Source: Goodfellowiella coeruleoviolacea (lineage in GTDB: Bacteria > Actinomycetota > Actinomycetes > Mycobacteriales > Pseudonocardiaceae). From it: DNA of 64,000 nt. Numbering within the stretch: the first letter of the stretch is position 1; the number at the start of each line of letters is the position of its first letter. The notes below the pieces were generated by a model. The model ran no database searches. It had not been told where the DNA came from and saw only the letters and a list, made by a program, of their open reading frames with translations. The stretch is from NCBI RefSeq assembly GCF_024171785.1, contig NZ_JAMTCK010000011.1:65896-129895 (forward strand), written 5' to 3'. Positions 40,377-50,147 of this stretch are shown here, in pieces. Position numbers and translations under genes: made by a program.

Positions 40377-40798
40377 CACGGGGTCTCCTTCACGAACGGG
40401 GCCAGTGCGGCGGACAGTTCGTCGGGCACGCGCACCGGCAGCACGCCGCTGGCGGTGCGGCGCAGGCAGGAGACGACCTGCCCGCCGCGCGCGACCAGCC
40501 GCCCGCAGCGGCGGAACTCGTAGTCCATCTCGACCCGGTTGCCCCGCCGGCCGCGCAGCGTCATGGCCACCTCGATCTCGTCCAGCGCGAAGCACTCGGC
40601 GAAGTACTCCATCGCGCACGACACGGTGGCCAGCGCGAGTTCCCCGCGCCGCACCTCGCGCAGCACGCCGGGGGCGTGGTCGGCGAGGAACGCCTCGCGG
40701 CAGTGCCCCTGCCAGTGCAGGTAGTGCGCGAAATAGACGTTGCCGACCACATTGGTCTCGTCGAACGTGACGCGGTGCCGGAACACGTACTCGCGCAC
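40376..40798 (-). CDS. E10: Enediyne thioesterase (E10 type)
   Basis: A 140-residue hot-dog thioesterase of the CalE7/DynE7/SgcE10 group: YVFRHRVTFDETNVVGNVYF, then AHYLHWQGHCREAFLADHAP. It releases the linear polyene from the enediyne polyketide synthase. The conserved NVVGNVYFAHYLHWQGxCRE segment and active-site region are intact. The GTG start is one base after the synthase stop (TGA C GTG), so translation is coupled. This gene always accompanies enediyne synthases. Confidence 0.93.
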   Translation of the reverse strand: MREYVFRHRVTFDETNVVGNVYFAHYLHWQGHCREAFLADHAPGVLREVRRGELALATVSCAMEYFAECFALDEIEVAMTLRGRRGNRVEMDYEFRRCGRLVARGGQVVSCLRRTASGVLPVRVPDELSAALAPFVKETP

Positions 40799-40799
40799 G

Positions 40800-43700
40800 T
40801 CAGTCCACCTCCACAGCGATCGCGACGACGGGTTCGCCGACCCCGGCCACCGCGGGCCGGGCGACCACGACCACCGCGCCCGTGCCGCGCAGCACGAGCA
40901 GGCCGTCGTCGGTCACCTCGGCGACCTCCAGCCCGGTGCGCCGGTCGAGGCCGGCGTGGCCGAGGGCGACCCGACCGGCCGTGATGCGGCCGGCGGCCAC
41001 TTCCAGGGGCTCGTCGAGCTTGCGCGCCACGGCGGCCGCGGTGTCGCCGTCGGAGGCCTCGAACGGCTCCAGCGCCGCGGTCGTGCCCCAGGCGACACCG
41101 ACCGGGTGGTCGGCGTCGGCGAGCAGGGTGTGTCCGGCCACGCCGCTGTCGACCACCAGCTCGACCCGCTGGGCGACATCCAGCTCGATCAGCCGGCGGC
41201 TCAGCAGCGGACCGACCAGCGAGGCGGGCATGGCCTCGTCCCAGCGGGCCGGGCCGATGGCGCGCAGGCGCAGCCCGTCCCACCGGGCGACGCGCGCACC
41301 GGTGGTGTCGAGCACGTCCACGTCGAACACGTAGTCGTCGGCGGTGTGCGCGGTCTCCACCGCGTGCACGCGCAGCACGCCCTCGGGCGCCCGCCACACG
41401 GTGAACCGGTCGGCGCCGACCGGCAGCGCGCGGCGGTGCGGGACGCACGCCAGCAGCACGTGCAGGGCCGCGTCGTGCGCGCCGGGGTCGCCGAGCAGCA
41501 GCCGCTGGTGGTGGAAGTCGGAGAACCACCGGGTGTCGGGGTCGGCGCGCACCCGGGCCCGCACCTGGAAGGCGGACAGCCGGTCGTAGCCGACGAGCCG
41601 CCGGAACCGGCCCCGGTGGAACAGCAGTCGGCCGTAGAACGCGTGCGGGCCGCCGTCGACGGGCGGGTTCTCGTCCGGCGGCCCGTCCGGGCCGGCATCG
41701 CCGGCCTCCCGCACCACGGCGGTGAACCGGTCGGTGGCGAAGCCGTCGCTGTCGTCGCGCAGCGCGACCCGCACCGCGCCCGCGCCGTCGTCCAGTGCCG
41801 GCACCCGGAGGGTGCGCGTGCCGCGCTCCGGCACGGTGACCGGGCTGCGCAGGTCCAGCTCGGCGAACTCCCACGCCCGCGGCTGCCCCACCGCCGCGTC
41901 CACGGCCTGCGCCATCGCCTCCAGGCCGACCACGGCGGGCAGCACCGGCACGTCCGTGACGCGGTGCTCGTCGAGGTAGGGATCGTGGCCCAGGGACAGT
42001 TCCGCCGCCAGCACGGCCTCCACGCCCGGGTAGCGGACCAGCAGGTCCTCGGCGAAGCGCAGCGGCTCGGGCGGCGCGCCCGCGACCGACAGCGTCGGCC
42101 CCTCGGGAAAGCGCCCGGTGACCAGCAGCGTCAGCGGGGCGTCCGGGTCGGCCAGCACGTCGAGCATGGCCGGCGGGCCGTCCGCCGCGCTGATCGGCAT
42201 GATCCCGGCCGCGGCCAGGCCGTCCACGACGCCCATCCGCTCGCCCATGCCGACGCCGTCCCACAGCGACCACTCCAGCAGGTGGCACCGCCGGTCCGGG
42301 GTGGCGGCGCGCTCCAGTTCGGCGCGCAGCCAGTCGTTGGCCACGCAGTACTCGGCCTGCCCCGGCAGCCCCCGGCGGCCGATGATCGAGCCGAACCCGA
42401 CGACCAGCCGCAGTTCCGGCGCGGCGGCGAGGAGCAGGCGCAGCCCCACCACCTTCGGGTCGAGCGTGGCGCGCAGCGTCTCGGCGGTCACCGCGCCGAG
42501 CAGGCGGGGCTGGTTGACGCCCGCGCCGTGCAGCAGGCCCCGCACCGGCCCGATCCGCGCCGCGGCCGCCACGGCGGCGCTGACCTGGGCGGCGTCGGTG
42601 ACGTCGGCGCGCAGGTAGTGGACGGTGACGCGCTGGCCGAGCGCGCGGACCGCCTCGGCGACGTGCGGCGCGTCCGGGTCGGACCGGCCGAGCACGACCA
42701 GCGCGCAGCCGGTGCGCTCGGCCAGCGCCGCGCCGCACCGGGCGGTGATGCCGTTCGCCCCGCCGGTGACGAGGCAGACCTCGCCGGGGCCGAGCGGGAT
42801 CGCACCGCCGGGCGTCAGGCGGCGGGCGTGCGTGGTCAGCTGCTCCACCCCGCCCGGCCGCACCCGCAGCTCCCGGTAGCCGGCGGCGGCGACCAGTTCC
42901 GGGTCGAGCGCCTCGCCGGCGACGTGGACGACGGTGACCGCGCACCCGTCCAGCTCCACGGCCGCGCTGCGGCCGACGGCGGCGGCCGCGGGGTGCCCCC
43001 GGTGGGCGATGACCAGGCGGTGGGGCCGGTACCCGGCGACCAGCGCGAGCACGCGGGCCACGTCCTCCGGCCGCTCCCCCGCCAGCCACACGGCCAGGTT
43101 CCGCTCGCCGGCCGTGCCGGGCAGACCGCGGGTGGCGCGCAGCCAGTGGCCGGGTGGGGCGTCGAACTCCCAGGTGCCGCCGGGTGGTTCCGGCACCGGC
43201 TGGAACGGCGTCCAAAGGTGCTCGAAGGCCCGCACCCAGCGGTCCACGCCCACGGGCGGCTGGTCGCCGGCCGCCTCGACGGCGGGCTGCGCGGACAGCA
43301 GCTCCGCGACCTCCGCGACGGTGGTGTCCACGATGGACAGTGCGCTGCCCGGCGGTCTGCGGCCGAGCAGTTCGGCGATCGTCCCGACGACCTGCACCGC
43401 CTGCAGCGAGTTGAGGTGCAGGTCGCCGAGCAGGGTGCTGTCCGGTGTGATGGTCGCCAGCGGCAGCTCCAGCACCCGGCTCAGCTGTTCGCGCACGACG
43501 GTCAGCGGCCGCGTTCCGGTCCCGGTCGCGTGCGGCTCCGGCGCGGACACCTCGACCGGGGCCGGGGCGTCCACCAGGTCCTCGACGCGGGGCGCGCCCA
43601 GGCCGGGCAGGTCCGTCTCGCAGGGGTTGGCGAGCAGGTCGATCCCGGTGTCCAGGCCGAGGGGCCGGTGGACGCGGCCGGCGAACCACGCGCCGAGATC

Positions 43701-46292
43701 CCCCGCCAGGCACGCGGCGAGCGTGGCCGTGGCCAGGGCGTGGCGCCTCGGGTTGCCGCTGTCCAGGGAGACCGCGCTCGCCCCGGCGGCGCGGGCCAGG
43801 TCGGTGAGCGTGGTCCCGGGGCCGGCCTCGACCAGCAGATCGCAGCGGGCGGCGAGCCCGGCCAGCGCCTCGGTGAACCGGACGGGCCGGGTCACCTGCG
43901 CGGTGAGCAGGTCGACCAGGTCGGTGTCCGAGGGCAGCGGCCGGCCGGTGACCGTGGAGAACACCGGCCGGGCCGGCGGCCCGAACGGCACGTCGGCCAG
44001 CACGGCCCGCAGCGGCTCGGCCACGGCCCGCATGGCGCTGCTGTGGAACGCGTGCGACACCGGCAGTCTGGCCGCCCGCACCCCGCGGGCCCTGGCCCGC
44101 GCGAGCAGCTCCGCGATCTGCTCGACCGGCCCGCCGAGGGTGGTCTGGGCCGGCCCGTTGTGCCCGGTGATCTCCACGTCCAGGCCGTCGGCCAGGGCGC
44201 GGGCCAGGTCCTCGTCGCCGGCCACGCCCGCCATCGCCGTGCCGGGCGTGCCGTGCTCGGCCATCACCCGGCCGCGGGCCACCGCGACGGCCTGCGCGGC
44301 CCGGGCGTCCAGCGCACCGGCCCACGCCAGCGCGGTGATCTCGCCCAGGCTGTGCCCGACCGCGCCGACCGGCTGGCAGCCACAGGCGTCCAGCCAGGCC
44401 AGCGCGGCCAGCGAGTGGCGCATCACGGCGGGCTGCGCGAGCGCCGTGTCGGTGGCGCCGTCGACCACGGCCGCGCCCGCGTCGGGCACGTCCAGTCCGG
44501 CGGCCCAGCAGTCCAGGTCCGCGCGCACCGGCGCGGCCTGGCCGGGCAGCAGCAGACCGACCCGGCGTGGCGGGCCGGCGGCGAGCACCACCCCGGCCGC
44601 CTCGTCCACCAGCACGGCACCGTCCCAGGTGGACAGGTGGGTGCGGGCGCTGCTCGCCGCCAGGTGCAGGCGGTCGGGGGTGTCGGCGACCAGCGCGCAG
44701 CGCACCGCGCCGGGGCCGCGCCGCTCGGCGTGCAGGGTGGCGGCGAGGTCGTGCAGCTCCGCGCCGCTCAGCGCGGGTGCCAGGCCGGCCACCGCGGTGA
44801 GCCGCTCGTCCAGCGCGGCGGTGTCGGTGGCGTCCAGCAGCACGATGTCGTGCCGGGTCGGGGCGCGGCTCAGCGCCGCCACGCGCGCCGGCAACGCCGT
44901 GACCGGCCTGGCCGGCAGGCCGCGCAGCACCACGTGGGCGTTGATGCCGCCGAAGCCCATGGACGACACCGCGGCCAGGGGTGTGGTCGCGCTCCACGGC
45001 TCGGCCTCGTCCAGCAGGCGCAGTGGCGCCTGCGGTGCGCGCAGCAGCTCGTGCGGGTCGCGCACCCCGGTCGTGGGCGGCAGCACCCGGTGGTGCACCG
45101 CGAGCACCGCCTTGATCAGGCCGGCCACACCCGCCGCGGCCTTGGTGTGCCCGATGTTGGCCTTGACCGAGCCGAGGGCGGCCCTGGGCGAGCCGGCGCC
45201 GCGCACCGCGCACAGCGCGGTCAGCTCCACCTCGTCGCCGACCCGCGTGCCGGTGCCGTGCCCCTCCACCAGCTCCACGGCGTGCGGCGGGACACCGGCC
45301 ATCCGGTAGGCGCGGGTCATCGCCAGCCCCTGCCCGGGTGCGCTGGGCCGGGTCAGGCCGCCAGCGCCGTCCGAGGACGTGCCCCAGCCCACCAGCACGG
45401 CGTAGGTCCGCACGCCCTGGCGCTCGGCGTCCTCGGCGCGCATCAGCGCCACCACGCCGCAGCCCTCGCCCGGCAGGAACCCGGTGGGCCGCTGGTCGTA
45501 GACGCGCATCTCGTCCACGGCCAGCGCCCCGGTGCGGGCGAACCCGACCAGCTCGAACGGGTCGAGGCTGAGGTCCACGCCGCCGGCGAGGGCGAGGTCG
45601 AGGTCGCCGTCGAGCAGGGCGCGGGCCGCCGTCATGACCGACAGCAGGCTCGACGCGCACGCCCCGTCCACGGTGAACCCCGTGCCGTGGAAGTCGAAGT
45701 GGTTGCACACCCGGCCGGCGATGGTGTTGGCCAGTCCGCCGGCCAGCGACTCGTCCCCCGGCACCGGGAACGGCGCGCGCACCAGGTCGCCGAGCAGGGC
45801 CAGCGCCTGGCGGGCCTGGTCGGCGCGCACGCCCGCGCCGTCCAGCGCCGCCTCGGCCGCCCGCCGCAGGAACGGCCAGCGCAGCCGCAGCTGCGCCGCG
45901 CGGGAGAACTCACCGGCCAGGGTGTTGCCGAACACCACGCCCACCCGGTCGCGGTCCAGCCCGCGCCCGTCCGGGAAGCCCGCGTCGGCCAGGGCGTCCG
46001 CCGCGGTCTCCAGGGCGAGCCAGTGGGTGTGGTCGACGGCCCGGTGCAGCGGCCCGGGCACACCGAACCGCTCGCGGTCGAACCGCCACCCGCGCAGCAG
46101 GCCCGCGTGCGTCAGGTAGGTGCGGTCGGGGTCGTCGGCCGGCCCGTGGTAGGCGCTGGACAGGCGCTGTTCCGGCAGCCTCCGGAAGGCGCGCCGCCGG
46201 CCCAGCACGGTCTCCCACAGCCGCCCTGGTGTGTCGGCGTCGGGGTAGCGGCAGGCCAGGCCGACCACGGCGACGCCGGGGCGAGCGCTCAC
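40800..46292 (-). CDS. pksE: Enediyne iterative type I polyketide synthase (KS-AT-ACP-KR-DH, shortened C-terminus)
   Basis: A 1830-residue synthase. Ketosynthase 1-450: VDGACASSLLSVMTAARALL (Cys212), VEGHGTGTRVGD and NIGHTKAAAG. Acyltransferase about 530-850: GHSLGEITALAWAGA (Ser648). Acyl carrier protein around Ser962 in DLHLNSLQAVQVV, the DLHLNS signature of enediyne synthases. Ketoreductase: CLVTGGANGITARCG, with QAEYCVANDW. Dehydratase: DEHRVTDVPVLPAVVGLEAM (His1443). In known members a phosphopantetheinyl transferase of about 250 residues ends the protein; here only about 130 residues follow the dehydratase partner region and neither the GxDxE-type metal site nor the W-x-x-x-E-C helix is seen. 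GTG 46292 overlaps the E5 stop (GTGA). Confidence 0.95.
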   Translation of the reverse strand: MSARPGVAVVGLACRYPDADTPGRLWETVLGRRRAFRRLPEQRLSSAYHGPADDPDRTYLTHAGLLRGWRFDRERFGVPGPLHRAVDHTHWLALETAADALADAGFPDGRGLDRDRVGVVFGNTLAGEFSRAAQLRLRWPFLRRAAEAALDGAGVRADQARQALALLGDLVRAPFPVPGDESLAGGLANTIAGRVCNHFDFHGTGFTVDGACASSLLSVMTAARALLDGDLDLALAGGVDLSLDPFELVGFARTGALAVDEMRVYDQRPTGFLPGEGCGVVALMRAEDAERQGVRTYAVLVGWGTSSDGAGGLTRPSAPGQGLAMTRAYRMAGVPPHAVELVEGHGTGTRVGDEVELTALCAVRGAGSPRAALGSVKANIGHTKAAAGVAGLIKAVLAVHHRVLPPTTGVRDPHELLRAPQAPLRLLDEAEPWSATTPLAAVSSMGFGGINAHVVLRGLPARPVTALPARVAALSRAPTRHDIVLLDATDTAALDERLTAVAGLAPALSGAELHDLAATLHAERRGPGAVRCALVADTPDRLHLAASSARTHLSTWDGAVLVDEAAGVVLAAGPPRRVGLLLPGQAAPVRADLDCWAAGLDVPDAGAAVVDGATDTALAQPAVMRHSLAALAWLDACGCQPVGAVGHSLGEITALAWAGALDARAAQAVAVARGRVMAEHGTPGTAMAGVAGDEDLARALADGLDVEITGHNGPAQTTLGGPVEQIAELLARARARGVRAARLPVSHAFHSSAMRAVAEPLRAVLADVPFGPPARPVFSTVTGRPLPSDTDLVDLLTAQVTRPVRFTEALAGLAARCDLLVEAGPGTTLTDLARAAGASAVSLDSGNPRRHALATATLAACLAGDLGAWFAGRVHRPLGLDTGIDLLANPCETDLPGLGAPRVEDLVDAPAPVEVSAPEPHATGTGTRPLTVVREQLSRVLELPLATITPDSTLLGDLHLNSLQAVQVVGTIAELLGRRPPGSALSIVDTTVAEVAELLSAQPAVEAAGDQPPVGVDRWVRAFEHLWTPFQPVPEPPGGTWEFDAPPGHWLRATRGLPGTAGERNLAVWLAGERPEDVARVLALVAGYRPHRLVIAHRGHPAAAAVGRSAAVELDGCAVTVVHVAGEALDPELVAAAGYRELRVRPGGVEQLTTHARRLTPGGAIPLGPGEVCLVTGGANGITARCGAALAERTGCALVVLGRSDPDAPHVAEAVRALGQRVTVHYLRADVTDAAQVSAAVAAAARIGPVRGLLHGAGVNQPRLLGAVTAETLRATLDPKVVGLRLLLAAAPELRLVVGFGSIIGRRGLPGQAEYCVANDWLRAELERAATPDRRCHLLEWSLWDGVGMGERMGVVDGLAAAGIMPISAADGPPAMLDVLADPDAPLTLLVTGRFPEGPTLSVAGAPPEPLRFAEDLLVRYPGVEAVLAAELSLGHDPYLDEHRVTDVPVLPAVVGLEAMAQAVDAAVGQPRAWEFAELDLRSPVTVPERGTRTLRVPALDDGAGAVRVALRDDSDGFATDRFTAVVREAGDAGPDGPPDENPPVDGGPHAFYGRLLFHRGRFRRLVGYDRLSAFQVRARVRADPDTRWFSDFHHQRLLLGDPGAHDAALHVLLACVPHRRALPVGADRFTVWRAPEGVLRVHAVETAHTADDYVFDVDVLDTTGARVARWDGLRLRAIGPARWDEAMPASLVGPLLSRRLIELDVAQRVELVVDSGVAGHTLLADADHPVGVAWGTTAALEPFEASDGDTAAAVARKLDEPLEVAAGRITAGRVALGHAGLDRRTGLEVAEVTDDGLLVLRGTGAVVVVARPAVAGVGEPVVAIAVEVD

Positions 46293-47269
46293 GGGGCACC
46301 GCTCGCGATCGTCCGGCGCGGGCGCCGCCACTCCAGGACCAGCAGCCCGCAGGCGCGCAGCACGCAGGTGATCACCAGGGCGAAGAACAGGCCGAAGGTG
46401 ATCCCGGACAGCACCAGCACGGCGTAGACGGCCGCGGCGGTCGCGCCGAAGAGCACCTGGTTGCGCGGCCGGCCCGGGCTGCTGCCCGGATCGGTGATCA
46501 TGTAGTTGGTGAACAGGATGAACGCCAGACCGGTCATGGGCACCAGCGCGCCGAGCAGCGAGTGGTCCAGCAGCAGCCAGCGCAGCACCGCCTGGAGCAC
46601 GAACGCGCCCAGCCAGCCCAGGATCAGCGGCATCTTGCCGGTGAGCTTCGCGTTGAGCATGGTGCCGAACATCAGGATGCCCAGCGGCAGCAGCCAGTCC
46701 ACAGTGGTCACCGGGAACGCGGTGAAGTGGTACGGGGGCGCGATGCCCACCCACGGGAACAGCACCAGCGTGACGGCGATGCCCGTGTTCGACGGGTTGA
46801 GCACGTGCCGGAGCTTGCCGTTGACCCGCAACCGGACCAGGTACTTGCTGCCGTTGCCGACGGTGATGGCGAACAGGTACGGCCACAGGGAGGTGTTGCC
46901 CCACAACAGCATTCCGCACGCCAGCCCGGTGATGTGCGCGGGCAGCAGGAACACCACCAGCGCGCGGAACCCGCCCGCGTAGGCGGGCCTGCGGTGGCGG
47001 GCCCAGGCGTCCAGCGTCTCGAACAGCAGCACGGTGGCGTAGCTGGTGAGCGCGGCGGCGATCGGCGTGACCGGTGCCTGCTCGAAGCCCAGCACGGTGT
47101 GCCCGAGGATGTTGAAGATGGTGATGGTGGTGGCGAAGCGCGCCAGCGCGCGCACCCGCCTGACCTCCGGTGCCAGGCCGGGTTCCGGGGGCGGTGCGGG
47201 TGTTGGGGTCGCGTCGGCGGGTGCGGGCGCGCTGCCCTGGTCGAGGTCGGGTGAGGCCGTGGTGGTCAT
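46289..47269 (-). CDS. unbU: Enediyne membrane protein E5/UnbU
   Basis: A 326-residue integral membrane protein with about nine helices, recognised as the UnbU/SgcE5 group by HVLNPSNTGIAVTLVLFPWV, LPLGILMFGTMLNAKLTGKM and FTNYMITDPGSSPGRPRNQV. This protein is always found between UnbV and the enediyne synthase; its function is not established. The first 45 residues are Ala/Pro-rich and probably disordered. Start and stop overlap both neighbours by 4 bases, so E4, E5 and the synthase are translationally coupled. Confidence 0.93.
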   Translation of the reverse strand: MTTTASPDLDQGSAPAPADATPTPAPPPEPGLAPEVRRVRALARFATTITIFNILGHTVLGFEQAPVTPIAAALTSYATVLLFETLDAWARHRRPAYAGGFRALVVFLLPAHITGLACGMLLWGNTSLWPYLFAITVGNGSKYLVRLRVNGKLRHVLNPSNTGIAVTLVLFPWVGIAPPYHFTAFPVTTVDWLLPLGILMFGTMLNAKLTGKMPLILGWLGAFVLQAVLRWLLLDHSLLGALVPMTGLAFILFTNYMITDPGSSPGRPRNQVLFGATAAAVYAVLVLSGITFGLFFALVITCVLRACGLLVLEWRRPRRTIASGAP

Positions 47270-49167
47270 CGCACTACCGCCGTTCCGTCGCTGGTGAGCA
47301 GGATCGTCCCGTGGCCCGGCCGCACGTCCACCTTCGCCTCGTGCTGGCCCTGGGCGTCGCGCCAGCTGATCGTGGCGGGCGTGCTGCCGCCGCCGGGCAG
47401 GGCGAGGTGCGCCAGGGGCGCGGAGACCCCGGTGTGGCCGTTGGCCGGGTAGAGCTGGGTGCGCTGCGGCCGGTCCGGGTGGTGCAGCCGCACCTGCGCG
47501 CCGATCACGTCGGTCACCGCGTCGGGTCCGCCGGCCGGCGCGGGCCGCACCAGGCGCAGGTCCGCGGCCGGCCCGGCGGGCGCGGTGTTGCGCAGCAGCA
47601 CCGAGTCCTCCCACTGGTTGGCCACCACCGCGTCGAGCTTGTTGTCGCCGTCCACGTCGCCGTAGGCCAGCGCGCGGGTGTTGTCGTCGGTGGCGATGCC
47701 GGCGCGCTCGGCCAGGTCGGCGTACCGGCCGTCCGGACCGCGCACCCAGAACCGGTTGGGCTCGTGGCCGGACAGGTCGTCGCCGGGCCCGAAGTTCGGC
47801 CAGAACGCGGGAAAGCGCAGCAGGTCGTCGTTGCCCATGGCGAGTTCCTGCAGCATCGGCCACCGGTTCGTCTCGCCCTTGAGGAAGCCGTTGGCCTGCA
47901 TGATCTCGTCCACGCCGTCGTTGTCGAAGTCACCGCCGCGGACGTCCCAGCACCAGCCGGCGCGGGCCAGGCCCAGTTCCTCGCTGCGCTCGTCGAAGGG
48001 CAGCCTGCCCGCGGCGAGGTCGGCCGGCGTCCCGGCCGGGGTGAACGCGAAGTTGCTCTCGTGCAGGGCGAACGGGGTGGTGATGTTGCTGACCACCACC
48101 GTCGGCAGCGGCGCGTCGCCGTCGTAGGTGAACGTGACGCCCATGCCCTTGAACGAGTCCCACCCGAGGACCGTCGACTTCGGACTGGTCATGTCCCGCT
48201 CGCCGCGCACCTCGGTGAACTTGACGTTGCCCGGGGTGGACTGGTTGAGCAGGAGCTGGTCGGGGCCGAAGTCGTTGGCCTGGTAAAGCTCGGGCAGGCC
48301 GTCGCCGGTGAGGTCCTGCAGGCCGGTGGCCAGCGTCCACGACCCGGCGGCCTCGCGGGACAGCGCGGTGCTCACGTCGGTGAAGGCCGGCAGTTCGTCC
48401 GGCCTGCCGGTGGGCTTGCCCAGCAGCAGGCGGTTGGTGCCCGCGTTGCGCGCCAACGACATCGAGTCCTGCATCTGCATGCGGGTCTCGTCGGTGGCGT
48501 CCGGGTCGAGGACCCGCGCGCCGTCCGGGAAGTAGTTGCCGATCAGCAGGTCCAGGTTGCCGTCGCCGTCGATGTCACCGACGTTGAGCGTGCCCGAGTT
48601 CCACACCGCCATCGGCGTGACCAGCTCGACCGCGCGGTAGCCGCCGGCGACCGGCGCGCCGGGTCCGGTGGTGTTGAGGTAGACGACCGGTGAGCGGCCC
48701 CAGTAGTGCACCACGTGGTCGCTGTCGCCGTCGGCGTCGATGTCGACGGGCACGCAGCCCATCGGCGCCATGGTGTGGTCGTAGGGCAGGCCGGTCGGCA
48801 CCAGCCGCACCGGCTCGTAGCCGTTGGGGTCGGCCAGGCGGACCGGGCGCAGCGTCACCGAGTCGTCCCGGGGGTCGACCAGGCACAGGTCGCCCGCCCA
48901 GCCCTGACCGCGCACATCGGACAGTGCGGCGGCCGCGCCGACCGAGGAGATCCAGCCGCGGATCTGGTGGAGGTCGGGCGCGACGACGCGCTCCCTGCGG
49001 GCGTTGGCCGGCGCGGGGTTGAGGATCTCGGCGGCGAAGCCGTAGCGCGCGGTGAGCGCGTCCGCGTCCGCCTCGCTCAGGCCGGGTCGGGCGACGAACA
49101 CGCCGAGCGCGGCGCAGACGGCGACGATGACGGTGGACACCAGGATCTGTCGTGCGTGGACACGCAT
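47266..49167 (-). CDS. unbV: Enediyne protein E4/UnbV, FG-GAP repeat protein with UnbV-type C-terminus
   Basis: A 633-residue exported or anchored protein: N-terminal hydrophobic segment (residues 7-27, ILVSTVIVAVCAALGVFVA), then at least five calcium-type FG-GAP loops (DIDADGDSDHV, DIDGDGNLDLLIGN, DLTGDGLPELYQAN, DFDNDGVDEIMQANG, DVDGDNKLDAVVAN) and the ASPIC/UnbV tail (GAQVRLHHPDRPQRTQLYPA, then ISWRDAQGQHEAKVDVRPGH). Conserved in enediyne loci without known function. ATG 49167 follows GGGAGAG. It is 23 bases from E3 and overlaps E5 by 4 bases. Confidence 0.93.
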   Translation of the reverse strand: MRVHARQILVSTVIVAVCAALGVFVARPGLSEADADALTARYGFAAEILNPAPANARRERVVAPDLHQIRGWISSVGAAAALSDVRGQGWAGDLCLVDPRDDSVTLRPVRLADPNGYEPVRLVPTGLPYDHTMAPMGCVPVDIDADGDSDHVVHYWGRSPVVYLNTTGPGAPVAGGYRAVELVTPMAVWNSGTLNVGDIDGDGNLDLLIGNYFPDGARVLDPDATDETRMQMQDSMSLARNAGTNRLLLGKPTGRPDELPAFTDVSTALSREAAGSWTLATGLQDLTGDGLPELYQANDFGPDQLLLNQSTPGNVKFTEVRGERDMTSPKSTVLGWDSFKGMGVTFTYDGDAPLPTVVVSNITTPFALHESNFAFTPAGTPADLAAGRLPFDERSEELGLARAGWCWDVRGGDFDNDGVDEIMQANGFLKGETNRWPMLQELAMGNDDLLRFPAFWPNFGPGDDLSGHEPNRFWVRGPDGRYADLAERAGIATDDNTRALAYGDVDGDNKLDAVVANQWEDSVLLRNTAPAGPAADLRLVRPAPAGGPDAVTDVIGAQVRLHHPDRPQRTQLYPANGHTGVSAPLAHLALPGGGSTPATISWRDAQGQHEAKVDVRPGHGTILLTSDGTAVVR

Positions 49168-49190
49168 GTGGTTCGCACTCTCCCTCGCGA

Positions 49191-50147
49191 TCAGCGGCGT
49201 GCGTCGACGAGCGCGCGGAGCCGTGCCTTCCACCGCAGGTACGCGTGGACGTCCTCGGAGTCGGTCAGGCCCCGCGCGGCCGTCTCGCTCCACTCGGCGG
49301 TCTCGGCGACGTCGACGCCGAGGAACCGGGTCACCGACCGGGCGGTGTGCTCGGGCACGATGCCGGAGCGGTGCCGGGCGGCGGCCGCGAACACCACGCC
49401 CTGGGCGAAGTGGGCGTAGTGCGGTTCGGCGGCCCGCTCCAGCGCGCCGAAGGTGGCCTCGTCGGCGGCCCCGGCGTAGGTGACGGCCAGGCCGACGCCC
49501 GCCCACACGTGGGGTCGGGCCAGTGCGGGAAGGCGCCCGATCACCGCGCCCACGCCCGCCGCGTCGGCGGACTCGGCGAACCACAGTGCCCGCCCGCACC
49601 CCGCCAGGCGCGCCTCCCACCGGGCGTCGGGCCTGCGGTGGGCCCTCCGTTGCAGCGCGCGCAGGCCGCCGAAGTAGACCTCGCCGAACCCGGCGCCGTC
49701 CAGGGCCAGCCAGCGCAGCAGCGGAGCCGAGGGCAGCCGCGGCACGGCGGTGACCCGCATCGGCGTCAGCAGCCAGCCCGCGCCCACGTGCACCAGGTGC
49801 GTGTACCGGTCGCCGGGCCCGTCCAGCAGCCGCCGCAGTGCCCGGGCTCGGCCCGCGGTGGCCAGGTCCAGCAGCCCCGCGAACATCCCGGCGCCCTCGT
49901 AGGCGAAGCCCCGCTCGGCGTCGGGCACGCGGCTGTGCAGCTCCTCGTGCGGCGAGCGCCAGTGGGCCGCGCCAATGTTGAATCCGGTGAGGAACATGCG
50001 TGCGTGTTGTTCCAACACGGCCCGGGCGACCGGGCGGTCGGTGCGAAATCCACGTGCCCCGAAGTCGGCCATGGACAGTGGCAGCGTGATCGACGGTCGG
50101 AATCTCGGCCAGAAAGCAGGAGTTTGTCTTTTGTTGAGCGCTCGCAC
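49191..50147 (-). CDS. E3: Enediyne protein E3, DUF1702 family
   Basis: A DUF1702 protein of about 318 residues: ADFGARGFRTDRPVARAVLE, FLTGFNIGA, RGFAYEGAGMFAGLLDLAT, RYTHLVHVGAGWLLTPM and LAWLALDGAGFGEVYFGG-like segments. It is the conserved first gene of the enediyne cassette; its biochemical role is unknown. The start is uncertain: GTG 50147 has a GGGGTGACG stretch just upstream and gives the family length; the frame is open to 50192, and ATG 50072 gives a shorter protein beginning MADFGARGF. Confidence 0.9.
   Translation of the reverse strand: MRALNKRQTPAFWPRFRPSITLPLSMADFGARGFRTDRPVARAVLEQHARMFLTGFNIGAAHWRSPHEELHSRVPDAERGFAYEGAGMFAGLLDLATAGRARALRRLLDGPGDRYTHLVHVGAGWLLTPMRVTAVPRLPSAPLLRWLALDGAGFGEVYFGGLRALQRRAHRRPDARWEARLAGCGRALWFAESADAAGVGAVIGRLPALARPHVWAGVGLAVTYAGAADEATFGALERAAEPHYAHFAQGVVFAAAARHRSGIVPEHTARSVTRFLGVDVAETAEWSETAARGLTDSEDVHAYLRWKARLRALVDARR

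Noticed and set aside
40740-46427. Very long open frame on the plus strand (about 1895 codons) opposite the polyketide synthase
   Set aside because: Composition is Gly/Arg/Val/His-rich without any family motif, and it mirrors the synthase; it is an antisense shadow common in G+C-rich coding DNA.
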